Shown: one piece after another, positions 25,463 through 31,869 of the stretch | How the letters are laid out: the number at the start of each line of letters is the position of its first letter | Position numbering within the stretch: position 1 is the stretch's first letter | DNA from: Bacteroidota bacterium | GTDB taxonomy: Bacteria > Bacteroidota > Bacteroidia > Palsa-948 | Direction: 5' to 3' | Assembly: GCA_016213435.1 (NCBI GenBank) | Contig: JACRAL010000066.1 | Location: 1-41,710, forward strand | Length of the DNA: 41,710 bases | Made by a program: the position numbers and the translations under genes | Notes under the pieces: generated by a model | Told to the model about the DNA's origin: nothing | What the model saw: only the letters and a program-made list of their open reading frames with translations | Database searches by the model: none

Positions 25463-26593
25463 ATGTCCCACAGGAAGCCAGAAGCTAAAAGCCAAAAGCC
25501 AGTATTAATTTTAGGAATAGAATCCTCTTGCGATGAAACTTCTGCTGCTGTGATAAAAGAATGCAACGTTCTTTCTAATCTTATTGCAGACCAGAAGATC
25601 CATGAGTTATACGGAGGAGTGGTGCCTGAACTTGCTTCGCGCGCGCATCAGAAAAATATTGTCCCCGTTGTTGATCAGGCATTAAAAGAATCCGGAATCA
25701 AAAAAGAAGAACTCAGCGCAATTGCTTTCACGCGTGGCCCCGGGCTCATCGGCTCGTTGCTGGTTGGCTCATCGTTTGCAAAAGCAATGGCGCTTGCCTT
25801 GGATATACCGCTTATTGAAGTGAATCATATGCAGGCGCACGTGCTAGCGCATTTTACTGCCCCAGCCCTCCCCTCCCCATTAGGGAGAAAAATACTACAA
25901 ATCATCCCCGGTGGAGAAGATTTAGGTGGTACAACTCCCTCTTTCCCCTTTTTATGTTTAACTGTAAGTGGCGGCCACACCCAAATCGTCCTCGTAAAAG
26001 ATTATTTAGACATGGAAGTGATCGGAGAAACAATTGACGATGCCGCAGGCGAAGCATTTGACAAGGCGGCAAAAATTTTAGGACTCCCCTACCCTGGCGG
26101 ACCTCTGATTGATAAATTTGCTCAAACAGGAAATCCACATGCATTTAAATTTTCTGAACCAAATATTCCTGAACTTAATTTTTCTTTCAGCGGATTGAAG
26201 ACCTCTATTTTATATTTCGTTAGAGATAAAGTAAAAAAAGACAAAAATTTTATAAAGAAAAATCTAAATGATCTTTGCGCCTCTATTCAACATACGATTG
26301 TAAAAATATTGATGGATAAAATAATTCTGGCATCTAAGCAACTTACTCCTCTCCTGAAGGGGGAGGTAGGGAGGGGGCCACACATCGCCATATCCGGAGG
26401 CGTTTCCGCAAATTCAGGATTAAGAAACGCACTTATTGAAACCGGAAAGAAACTCGGATGGAATACACACATCCCCTCTTTTGAATACTGCACCGACAAT
26501 GCCGCCATGATTGCGATTGCAGGATATTATAAATATTTAAAAAGAGAATTTGCTGATCAGAGTATTGGGGCGAGTGCAAGGTATAAATTGTAA
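25463..26593 (+). CDS. tsaD: tRNA N6-threonylcarbamoyladenosine synthase subunit TsaD
   Basis: TsaD transfers the threonylcarbamoyl group to A37 of ANN-decoding tRNAs with TsaB and TsaE. Diagnostic motifs are LGIESSCDETSAA at the N-terminus, the metal-binding histidines of NHMQAHVLAHF, SGGHTQIVLV, DDAAGEAFDKAAKILGLPYPGG and ISGGVSANSGLR. At 376 residues it is longer than the usual 335-340, because repeats have added sequence in three places: a heptamer array at the N-terminus (RKPEAKSQKP), about 25 residues after AHF (25861-25932) and about 12 residues before HIAISGG (26342-26379). All motifs are intact. The start at 25463 is the ATG after two copies of TACGAATT (25446-25461); a TTG at 25442 is less likely. 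Confidence 0.95.
   Translation: MSHRKPEAKSQKPVLILGIESSCDETSAAVIKECNVLSNLIADQKIHELYGGVVPELASRAHQKNIVPVVDQALKESGIKKEELSAIAFTRGPGLIGSLLVGSSFAKAMALALDIPLIEVNHMQAHVLAHFTAPALPSPLGRKILQIIPGGEDLGGTTPSFPFLCLTVSGGHTQIVLVKDYLDMEVIGETIDDAAGEAFDKAAKILGLPYPGGPLIDKFAQTGNPHAFKFSEPNIPELNFSFSGLKTSILYFVRDKVKKDKNFIKKNLNDLCASIQHTIVKILMDKIILASKQLTPLLKGEVGRGPHIAISGGVSANSGLRNALIETGKKLGWNTHIPSFEYCTDNAAMIAIAGYYKYLKREFADQSIGASARYKL
25474..25501 (+). repeat. Heptanucleotide array in the tsaD N-terminus
   Basis: Four 7-base units (GAAGCCA, GAAGCTA, AAAGCCA, AAAGCCA) encode KPEAKSQKP, upstream of the conserved start of the TsaD fold. Confidence 0.8.
25861..25932 (+). repeat. Palindromic element 1 inside tsaD
   Basis: The left part (CCCTCCCCTCCCCATTAGGG) and right part (CCCCGGTGGAGAAGATTTAGG) resemble the halves of the intergenic element at 10480-10519 in the opposite order. 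In frame it encodes about 25 residues (ALPSPLGRK to EDLGGTTPS) between AHF and FPFLCL, which are normally close together. Confidence 0.65.
26342..26379 (+). repeat. Palindromic element 2 inside tsaD
   Basis: CTCCTCTCC followed by GGGGGAGGTAGGGAGGGGG makes an imperfect palindrome. It encodes LTPLLKGEVGRG, inserted just before the conserved HIAISGGVSANS. Confidence 0.6.
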
Positions 26594-26652
26594 AATACTC
26601 TTTGTGAAGGACCCTGACTCAACCTAATCCCTTCTTCGACTCTGTTTGAGTG

Positions 26653-26681
26653 TTTGGTATTTGTTAGGTTTTGTACTTTTG
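26653..26681 (+). promoter_or_regulatory. Promoter of the DUF1015-yggS operon
   Basis: TTTG at 26653-26656 and TACTTTTG at 26674-26681 are 17 bases apart, a close match to the Bacteroidota -33/-7 consensus. The leader would be about 50 bases. Confidence 0.7.
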
Positions 26682-26737
26682 GTTAAATCTTACTAATTCG
26701 TTATTCCTAAATTCGCATCCATAAAGTTATCAGCACC

Positions 26738-28006
26738 ATGGCTATCGTTAAAGCATTCAAAGGAATTCGTCCGGCAAAAGATAAAGCGCATCTGGTAGTG
26801 TCTAAATCGGTGGACATCTATAATGCAGCTTATCTCACCAGTAAACTTTCTGTAAATCCATTTACTTTTCTCCATATCATTAAACCAGAATTTGGAGAGA
26901 CAGTAAAATCAAAACCCGGTTCTCCGGAACAGCTGCAAAAGATCAAAAAAAAATTCCTTCAGTTCATTGACGAAGAAATACTTTTTCAGGACACCGAAGA
27001 AAACTTCTATGTCTATCAGCAAGTGGTGGAAGGGCATGCACGCACCGGTCTGATTGCTTGCGCGAGCATATGGGATTATTTAAACGGCAAGATAAAAATC
27101 CATGAACAAACTTTTTTAGATCGAGTAGAGAAACTAAAAAACTACCTGGAAGTATGCGACTTCCATGCTGAACCCATTTGCCTTTCGTACCCTGACAACA
27201 AGAGCGTTGACGAAATTATCACAAACATACTATCCTCTGCTCCTGAATATGATTTCAGCACTACCAACCGTGTACGCCATAAACTGTGGAAAATCAGTAA
27301 CAAGAAAACAAAATCGGAGATCGTCTCCGCTTTTGAAAAAATCCCGTTCACCTATATAGCTGACGGGCATCACCGCACCGCATCTTCTGCTCTGCTCGGA
27401 AAAACAAAAAAGGAAAACAACCAGCACCATACCGGAGAGGAATCGTATAATTTTTTCATGGCAGTATTTTTTCCTCAAAGCAGTCTGAAGATCCATGAAT
27501 ACAACCGGATCGTAAAAGATCTGAATTCCCACAACAAAGATTCTTTTCTCAAAAAACTTACTGAAAATTTCATCATTCATGAGGAAGGAGAAATATCTTA
27601 TACACCCGACAAGAAGGGAAATTTCTCTATGTATTTGGAAGGAAAATGGTATTCTCTCGTGGTGAAAAAATCTTCATCCGACAAACTGGATGTAGACTTG
27701 CTCTCTGAACTGGTTCTTTCGCCTATCCTTGACATACATAATCCTCAAGCAGAGAAACGGATTCTATACGTAAACGGATACAAGGGAATCAACGAATTAA
27801 AAAAAATAGTCGACACTGGAAAGGCAGCAGTTGGCTTCGGACTTTATCCTATTACCGTAAGCGATATTGTCAAGGTAGCTGACAGAAATGGAACCATGCC
27901 TCCGAAATCAACTTGGGTGGAGCCAAAGACCAGAAGCGGTCTGGTGATTTATAGTCTAACCTCACCCCTATCATCTCCAAAGGGAGAGGGAGCTAACAGC
28001 CAATGA
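26738..28006 (+). CDS. DUF1015 family protein
   Basis: The 422-residue cytoplasmic protein matches the DUF1015 family throughout: KAFKGIRPAKDKAHLV at the N-terminus, ENFYVYQQVVEGHARTGLIA near 88, and the family hallmark YIADGHHRTASS near 205. The biochemical role is not established; in many genomes it sits near serine biosynthesis genes, which are not seen here. The last about 15 residues (LTSPLSSPKGEGANSQ) lie after the usual end of the family and are encoded by a palindromic element (27959-27992). The stop overlaps the yggS start (ATGA at 28003), so the two are translationally coupled. It is the first gene of a plus-strand operon that probably includes yggS and perhaps comEC. Confidence 0.9.
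   Translation: MAIVKAFKGIRPAKDKAHLVVSKSVDIYNAAYLTSKLSVNPFTFLHIIKPEFGETVKSKPGSPEQLQKIKKKFLQFIDEEILFQDTEENFYVYQQVVEGHARTGLIACASIWDYLNGKIKIHEQTFLDRVEKLKNYLEVCDFHAEPICLSYPDNKSVDEIITNILSSAPEYDFSTTNRVRHKLWKISNKKTKSEIVSAFEKIPFTYIADGHHRTASSALLGKTKKENNQHHTGEESYNFFMAVFFPQSSLKIHEYNRIVKDLNSHNKDSFLKKLTENFIIHEEGEISYTPDKKGNFSMYLEGKWYSLVVKKSSSDKLDVDLLSELVLSPILDIHNPQAEKRILYVNGYKGINELKKIVDTGKAAVGFGLYPITVSDIVKVADRNGTMPPKSTWVEPKTRSGLVIYSLTSPLSSPKGEGANSQ
27959..27992 (+). repeat. Palindromic element at the end of the DUF1015 gene
   Basis: The element has the head ACCTCACCCC, then ATCTCC, loop AAAG and GGAGAGGGAG. It is the same pattern as in queE, ffh and the ABC gene and here forms the C-terminal codons. Confidence 0.75.
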
Positions 28007-28662
28007 GCATTTCAGAAAACATAGAAAAAATTAAGAGCGAAATTCCATCGCAGGTAAAGTTAGTGGTGGTAACAAAAACCCATCCTGCGGAAAAAGTTCT
28101 TGAGGCATACAATGCAGGAGATAAAATTTTTGGAGAGAACCGTGTGCAAGAGCTTGTAAGCAAACACGAGCAGCTTCCTAAAGATATTGAATGGCATCTC
28201 ATCGGCCACCTGCAGACGAACAAAGTAAAGATGATCGCAGCTTTTATAAGTTTAATTCACTCGGTTGACAGCACAAAACTTCTGAAAGAAATAAACAAAT
28301 GCGCTGAAAAAGAAAACAGGGTGATTGATTGTCTTTTGCAAATCTATATCGCGAAAGAAGAAACAAAATTCGGTTTGAGTTTTGAAGAAGCGGAAGAAAT
28401 TCTTCAGTCCGAAGAACTGAAGCAGATGAAAAATATCCACGTTATCGGATTAATGGGAATGGCAACGCTGACTGATAACGAACAACAAATAAGAAGTGAA
28501 TTTAAAAGCTTGAATGATTTTTTTCTAAAACTTCAAACTTTAAACTTTAAGCTTCAAACTTTATCGATGGGCATGAGCTCTGATTACAAAATTGCAATTG
28601 AAGAAGGAAGTAATTTAATAAGAGTTGGAAGTTTGATATTTGGAGAAAGACAAAACAAATAA
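28003..28662 (+). CDS. yggS: YggS-family pyridoxal phosphate homeostasis protein
   Basis: The 219-residue protein belongs to the PLPBP (YggS/PROSC) family, a fold-type III barrel that binds pyridoxal phosphate and keeps free PLP in balance. The PLP-binding Lys25 lies in VVVTKTHPAEKVL. GENRVQEL, WHLIGHLQTNKVK, LMGMAT, LSMGMSSDYKIAIEEGSNLIRVG and FGER complete the fold. It is translationally coupled to the DUF1015 gene. The segment LKLQTLNFKLQTL before SMGMS is encoded by five 7-base units (28531-28565), so the peptide repeats every seven residues. The usual loop length is kept, so function is probably preserved. Confidence 0.95.
   Translation: MSISENIEKIKSEIPSQVKLVVVTKTHPAEKVLEAYNAGDKIFGENRVQELVSKHEQLPKDIEWHLIGHLQTNKVKMIAAFISLIHSVDSTKLLKEINKCAEKENRVIDCLLQIYIAKEETKFGLSFEEAEEILQSEELKQMKNIHVIGLMGMATLTDNEQQIRSEFKSLNDFFLKLQTLNFKLQTLSMGMSSDYKIAIEEGSNLIRVGSLIFGERQNK
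28531..28565 (+). repeat. Heptanucleotide array inside yggS
   Basis: Five consecutive units (CTTCAAA, CTTTAAA, CTTTAAG, then CTTCAAA, CTTTATC) encode KLQTLNF and KLQTL. Because three units make seven codons, the peptide period is seven residues. Confidence 0.88.
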
Positions 28663-28730
28663 AGACCAAAGTCCAAAACTCCAAGTTTCACCTTAGGGCT
28701 TGATTCTTGAGATTTCGGGCTTGAACTTTT
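28661..28730 (+). repeat. Two heptanucleotide arrays between yggS and comEC
   Basis: Units AAAGACC, AAAGTCC, AAAACTC run from 28661 to about 28688. A second set, GGGCTTG, ATTCTTG, then AGATTTC and GGGCTTG, runs from 28696 to 28730. They fill almost the whole gap between the two genes and could otherwise be misread as an N-terminal extension of comEC from a TTG at 28700. Confidence 0.8.
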
Positions 28731-28738
28731 TCAATAAA

Positions 28739-30847
28739 ATGAACATCTGGAGTCAGATACCATTTTTACGTTTACTTATCCCCTTCCTTGCCGGAATTCT
28801 CACAGCAGTTTACAGCGGCTTGCAAATAGTCTATCTTGACTACATCCTCCTTGGGCTTTTTTTTCTCATAACACTCTTTATTCTCATCAAAGGACTGAAT
28901 GTTTCTTACAAATACTCCTGGATATTCGGCACGTTTACCACTATCATGATTTTCCTCTGCGGATTTCAGATTACGGTTCTTAACACTGACAAATTCAATT
29001 CAGATCATTTCAGCAAATTTCCGGACGCAGAACTGTTTTACATAAGAACAACCGGCACCTCTTTGGAAAAAGAAAAATCATTTAAAATTACGGCACATGT
29101 TCTTGCGGTAAAACAAAATGGAAATTGGGTTCCAACATCCGGTAATGTAATGTGCTATTTCAAAAAAGACGGCTTTTCAAAAAATATCGACTACGGAGAC
29201 TGCATGATACTGAAAACAAAATTTACAAAAATAAAATCTCCGCAGAACCCTTCGGAGTTCAATTACAAACGTTTTCTCTCCTTTCACAATATTTATCACC
29301 AGACATATATTTCTTCAGAAAGCTCGAAGTCATTAGGAATAAATGAAGGAAATAAAATCCTCTGTGCCTCTTATTCTCTTCGGGAATATTTACTGAACAT
29401 TTACAAAGAGAATAACATCACAGGTGATGAATTTGCAGTCGGATCGGCTTTAGTGCTCGGCTATACCGACAAACTGGATCAGGATTTAATAACCGCTTAC
29501 GCGAGCAGCGGTGCATTGCATGTGCTTTCGGTTTCCGGTTTGCATGTTGGAATAATTTATATAATCTGCAATTATTTATTATTCTTCCTCGATAAATTCA
29601 AACATGGCAAGTTCATCAAAATGATCTCGCTGCTTTTTATACTATGGTTCTATGCTACGCTCACCGGACTTTCTCCTTCCGTATTGCGTTCGGCAGCCAT
29701 GTTCAGTTTTGTGGTGGTTGCAAAAACATGGAGATACAACACCAACATCTTTAACACGCTTGCTGTCTCTTGCTTTGCATTACTGCTGTATAATCCGTAT
29801 CTCATCATGGAAGTCGGATTTCAACTTTCTTATTTAGCAGTTCTCGGTATTGTCGCCATACAACCATGGATCTACGAAAAATGGCAGCCCAGAACCTGGC
29901 TGACGGATCAAATCTGGCTAATCACCTCCGTTTCTCTTGCAGCTCAATTGGCAACTTTTCCGCTTGGACTTCTGTATTTCCATCAATTCCCGAATTATTT
30001 TTTATTCTCTAACCTGATCGTGATTCCGGTTTCTACACTTATTCTCGGCTATGGAATATTGCTATTTGCTCTTGGAAAGATTTCCGCCATCGGGATGACT
30101 TGCGGAAAAATATTTACCTATATCGTTTGGTTCCTGAACGAATCCGTGCGCGTGGTGGAACAAACTCCCGGAGCGCTCATGCAGGGAATTTCTATAAGCA
30201 TCTTGGAAACATGGATAATTTATCTGCTGGTAATTTTTCTTATGATTTTTATTTACAGAAAACAAGTCAGGTATCTTTTTGTTTCTCTTTCCACCGCAAT
30301 CATTTTTCTTTCTCTTCAAACCATCGAAGCACATTCCATTCGCAGGCAAAAGACAATAATTATTTATGATATTCCAAATATCTCCGCGTATGATTTTATT
30401 AATGGAAAGCAAACTATTTTCCTGGCTGATTCCTCTCTTATTCTTAACCCAGGCAGGATGCTGTTTCACATCAAACATAACTGGTGGGACAGAAACGTGA
30501 TTGATCAAAAGAAACTTACAAATGAGAAAGGAAACAATTTCTCAGATGATGCTGTGACAATTAAGAACAACTTTATTCAATTTAAAAACAAAAGAATTGT
30601 CATCGTAAATAAACTCCCTATCATTAATTCCTCCATTGATAAAAAAATAAGTGCGGACATGATTATTCTTTCCAAAAACCCCAAACTCAGAATCGAGGAT
30701 CTGAAAAAATGTTTTGAATTCAGAAAAATAATTTTTGATTCATCAAATCCTTCATGGAAAACAGAAAAGTGGAAAAAGGAATGCGAGAATTTAAAGATTG
30801 ATTTTTATTCGGTTAGCGATTCAGGAGCATACATAGAAGAAATATAA
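28739..30847 (+). CDS. comEC: ComEC/Rec2-family DNA uptake channel protein
   Basis: The 702-residue polytopic membrane protein starts MNIWSQIPFLRLLIPFLAG. The first ATG at 28739 was chosen because the upstream part of the frame is heptamer repeat. Two N-terminal membrane segments and a soluble DUF4131-like/OB region (about 100-210) come first. The competence domain follows with SGLHVGIIYIICN near 270 and about eight further segments to residue 510. A soluble C-terminal region of about 190 residues lacks the HxHxDH metallo-beta-lactamase motif of the longer form; the short form is usual in Bacteroidota. It should import single-stranded DNA during transformation. It follows yggS by 76 bases. 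Confidence 0.92.
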   Translation: MNIWSQIPFLRLLIPFLAGILTAVYSGLQIVYLDYILLGLFFLITLFILIKGLNVSYKYSWIFGTFTTIMIFLCGFQITVLNTDKFNSDHFSKFPDAELFYIRTTGTSLEKEKSFKITAHVLAVKQNGNWVPTSGNVMCYFKKDGFSKNIDYGDCMILKTKFTKIKSPQNPSEFNYKRFLSFHNIYHQTYISSESSKSLGINEGNKILCASYSLREYLLNIYKENNITGDEFAVGSALVLGYTDKLDQDLITAYASSGALHVLSVSGLHVGIIYIICNYLLFFLDKFKHGKFIKMISLLFILWFYATLTGLSPSVLRSAAMFSFVVVAKTWRYNTNIFNTLAVSCFALLLYNPYLIMEVGFQLSYLAVLGIVAIQPWIYEKWQPRTWLTDQIWLITSVSLAAQLATFPLGLLYFHQFPNYFLFSNLIVIPVSTLILGYGILLFALGKISAIGMTCGKIFTYIVWFLNESVRVVEQTPGALMQGISISILETWIIYLLVIFLMIFIYRKQVRYLFVSLSTAIIFLSLQTIEAHSIRRQKTIIIYDIPNISAYDFINGKQTIFLADSSLILNPGRMLFHIKHNWWDRNVIDQKKLTNEKGNNFSDDAVTIKNNFIQFKNKRIVIVNKLPIINSSIDKKISADMIILSKNPKLRIEDLKKCFEFRKIIFDSSNPSWKTEKWKKECENLKIDFYSVSDSGAYIEEI

Positions 30848-30886
30848 TCTCTGACAGAATTACATAACTTTACAAAAAATATTTCT

Positions 30887-31414
30887 GTGGACTTTAAAAT
30901 TGGCGATAAGATTTCGTTCCTGAATGAAAAAGGCAACGGAGTAATTACAAACATCCTCACTAACTATCAAGTGCTGGTGATGAACAGTGATGGATTTGAA
31001 ATTTCTTATCCAGTAAATGAACTCGTACTACTGTCAAATAAATCAGAGTACAAAATGGATTCAAAGATGAATCCAAAATGGAAAGATGAAAAAGAAGAAG
31101 ACGAAATCAAACCTCCTGCGCATTTAGCCATTGACGAAGCATGGGAAATCGATCTTCACCTTCACGATGTGATGGATTCCTTTCAGCAAAAAGGCGATCA
31201 TGAAAAATTAACTTTTCAGTTAAATTATTTCAGAAAGTGTATGAATGCGGCAATCATGCACAGAATGAAAAAAATAACTTTCATTCATGGTGTTGGAAAA
31301 GGAACACTAAAGCAGGAGATCATACACGCGCTAAAAGATTATGATCGAATCCGACACTATGATGCGCCTTTCAGAAAATATGGATACGGAGCAATTACTG
31401 TAGATTTTTTTTGA
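30887..31414 (+). CDS. Smr-domain protein with N-terminal DUF2027-like extension
   Basis: The 175-residue protein starts at a GTG, giving the natural N-terminus MDFKIGDKISFLNEKGNG. The first about 60 residues form a small beta domain like the N-terminal part of DUF2027 proteins. A charged linker and a C-terminal Smr domain (about 88-175) follow; the Smr motifs are IDLHLHDV and FIHGVGKGTLKQEI. Smr domains, first seen at the end of MutS2, have nicking or RNA-cleaving activity in several families, so a role in nucleic-acid processing or ribosome rescue is likely but unproven. It is 39 bases downstream of comEC. Its end overlaps the upstream element of the rnpB promoter. Confidence 0.88.
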   Translation: MDFKIGDKISFLNEKGNGVITNILTNYQVLVMNSDGFEISYPVNELVLLSNKSEYKMDSKMNPKWKDEKEEDEIKPPAHLAIDEAWEIDLHLHDVMDSFQQKGDHEKLTFQLNYFRKCMNAAIMHRMKKITFIHGVGKGTLKQEIIHALKDYDRIRHYDAPFRKYGYGAITVDFF

Positions 31415-31437
31415 TTCCCGAATTCATAGTATCTTTG
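31410..31437 (+). promoter_or_regulatory. rnpB promoter
   Basis: TTTG at 31410-31413 overlaps the stop region of the Smr gene. A perfect -7 box TATCTTTG lies at 31430-31437, about 20 bases before the RNA's first helix. Confidence 0.65.
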
Positions 31438-31456
31438 TTTCACTTATAAGTTCTTT

Positions 31457-31847
31457 AACATATCAGACCTATCTATCGCTTCGTACATTTTATGTGCGGA
31501 GAGGAAAGTCCGGACAACAGAGAGCATCCTGTCCTGATTTATTTCGGGATCCCTGACAGCAAACGCCAGGGCAAGAAAGTGCCGCAGAAACAAAACCGCC
31601 CCGATGCAAATCGGGGTAAGGGTGAAATCGTGAGGTAAGAGCTCACGCATCGCATAAGTAATTGTGTGGTGATGGTAAACCTCAGGAGTTGCAATGCCGA
31701 ATAGTGAACGACTGCTCGTCTCACTTCAATGTGAGGTTTATTGGTAGGCAGCATAGATAAATGATAGATATATCCCGAAAAATGTTCGGGATGAAACAGA
31801 AACCGGCTTATGCCGAAGGCATTCCTTCGGAAGAGGTCTGATATGTT
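31457..31847 (+). ncRNA. rnpB: RNase P RNA, type A
   Basis: The catalytic RNA of RNase P removes tRNA 5-prime leaders. The ends are defined by helix P1, a perfect 13-base pairing of 31457-31469 with 31835-31847. Universally conserved blocks are visible in order: GGAGAGGAAAGTCCGGACA after P1-P4, ACAGAAACAAAACCGCC near 31584, GGTAAGGGTGAAA and GAGGTAAGAGCTCACG in the specificity region, AAACCTCAGGAGTTGCAATG, and GGTAGGCAGCATAGATAAATG with ACAGAAACCGGCTTA near the 3-prime end. The length of about 391 bases is normal. A hairpin ATCCCGAA/TTCGGGAT (31772-31792) fills a variable helix. Apparent ORFs across this region are not real. Confidence 0.97.
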
Positions 31848-31869
31848 ATTTTTGAAAAGTAAATTGAAA

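Noticed and set aside
28531-28730. Heptamer arrays as a CRISPR array
   Set aside because: Units are only seven bases, degenerate and contiguous with no spacers, and no cas genes are nearby.
28700-28738. N-terminal extension of ComEC from a TTG start
   Set aside because: The 13 added codons are heptamer repeat, and the typical ComEC N-terminus begins at the ATG at 28739.
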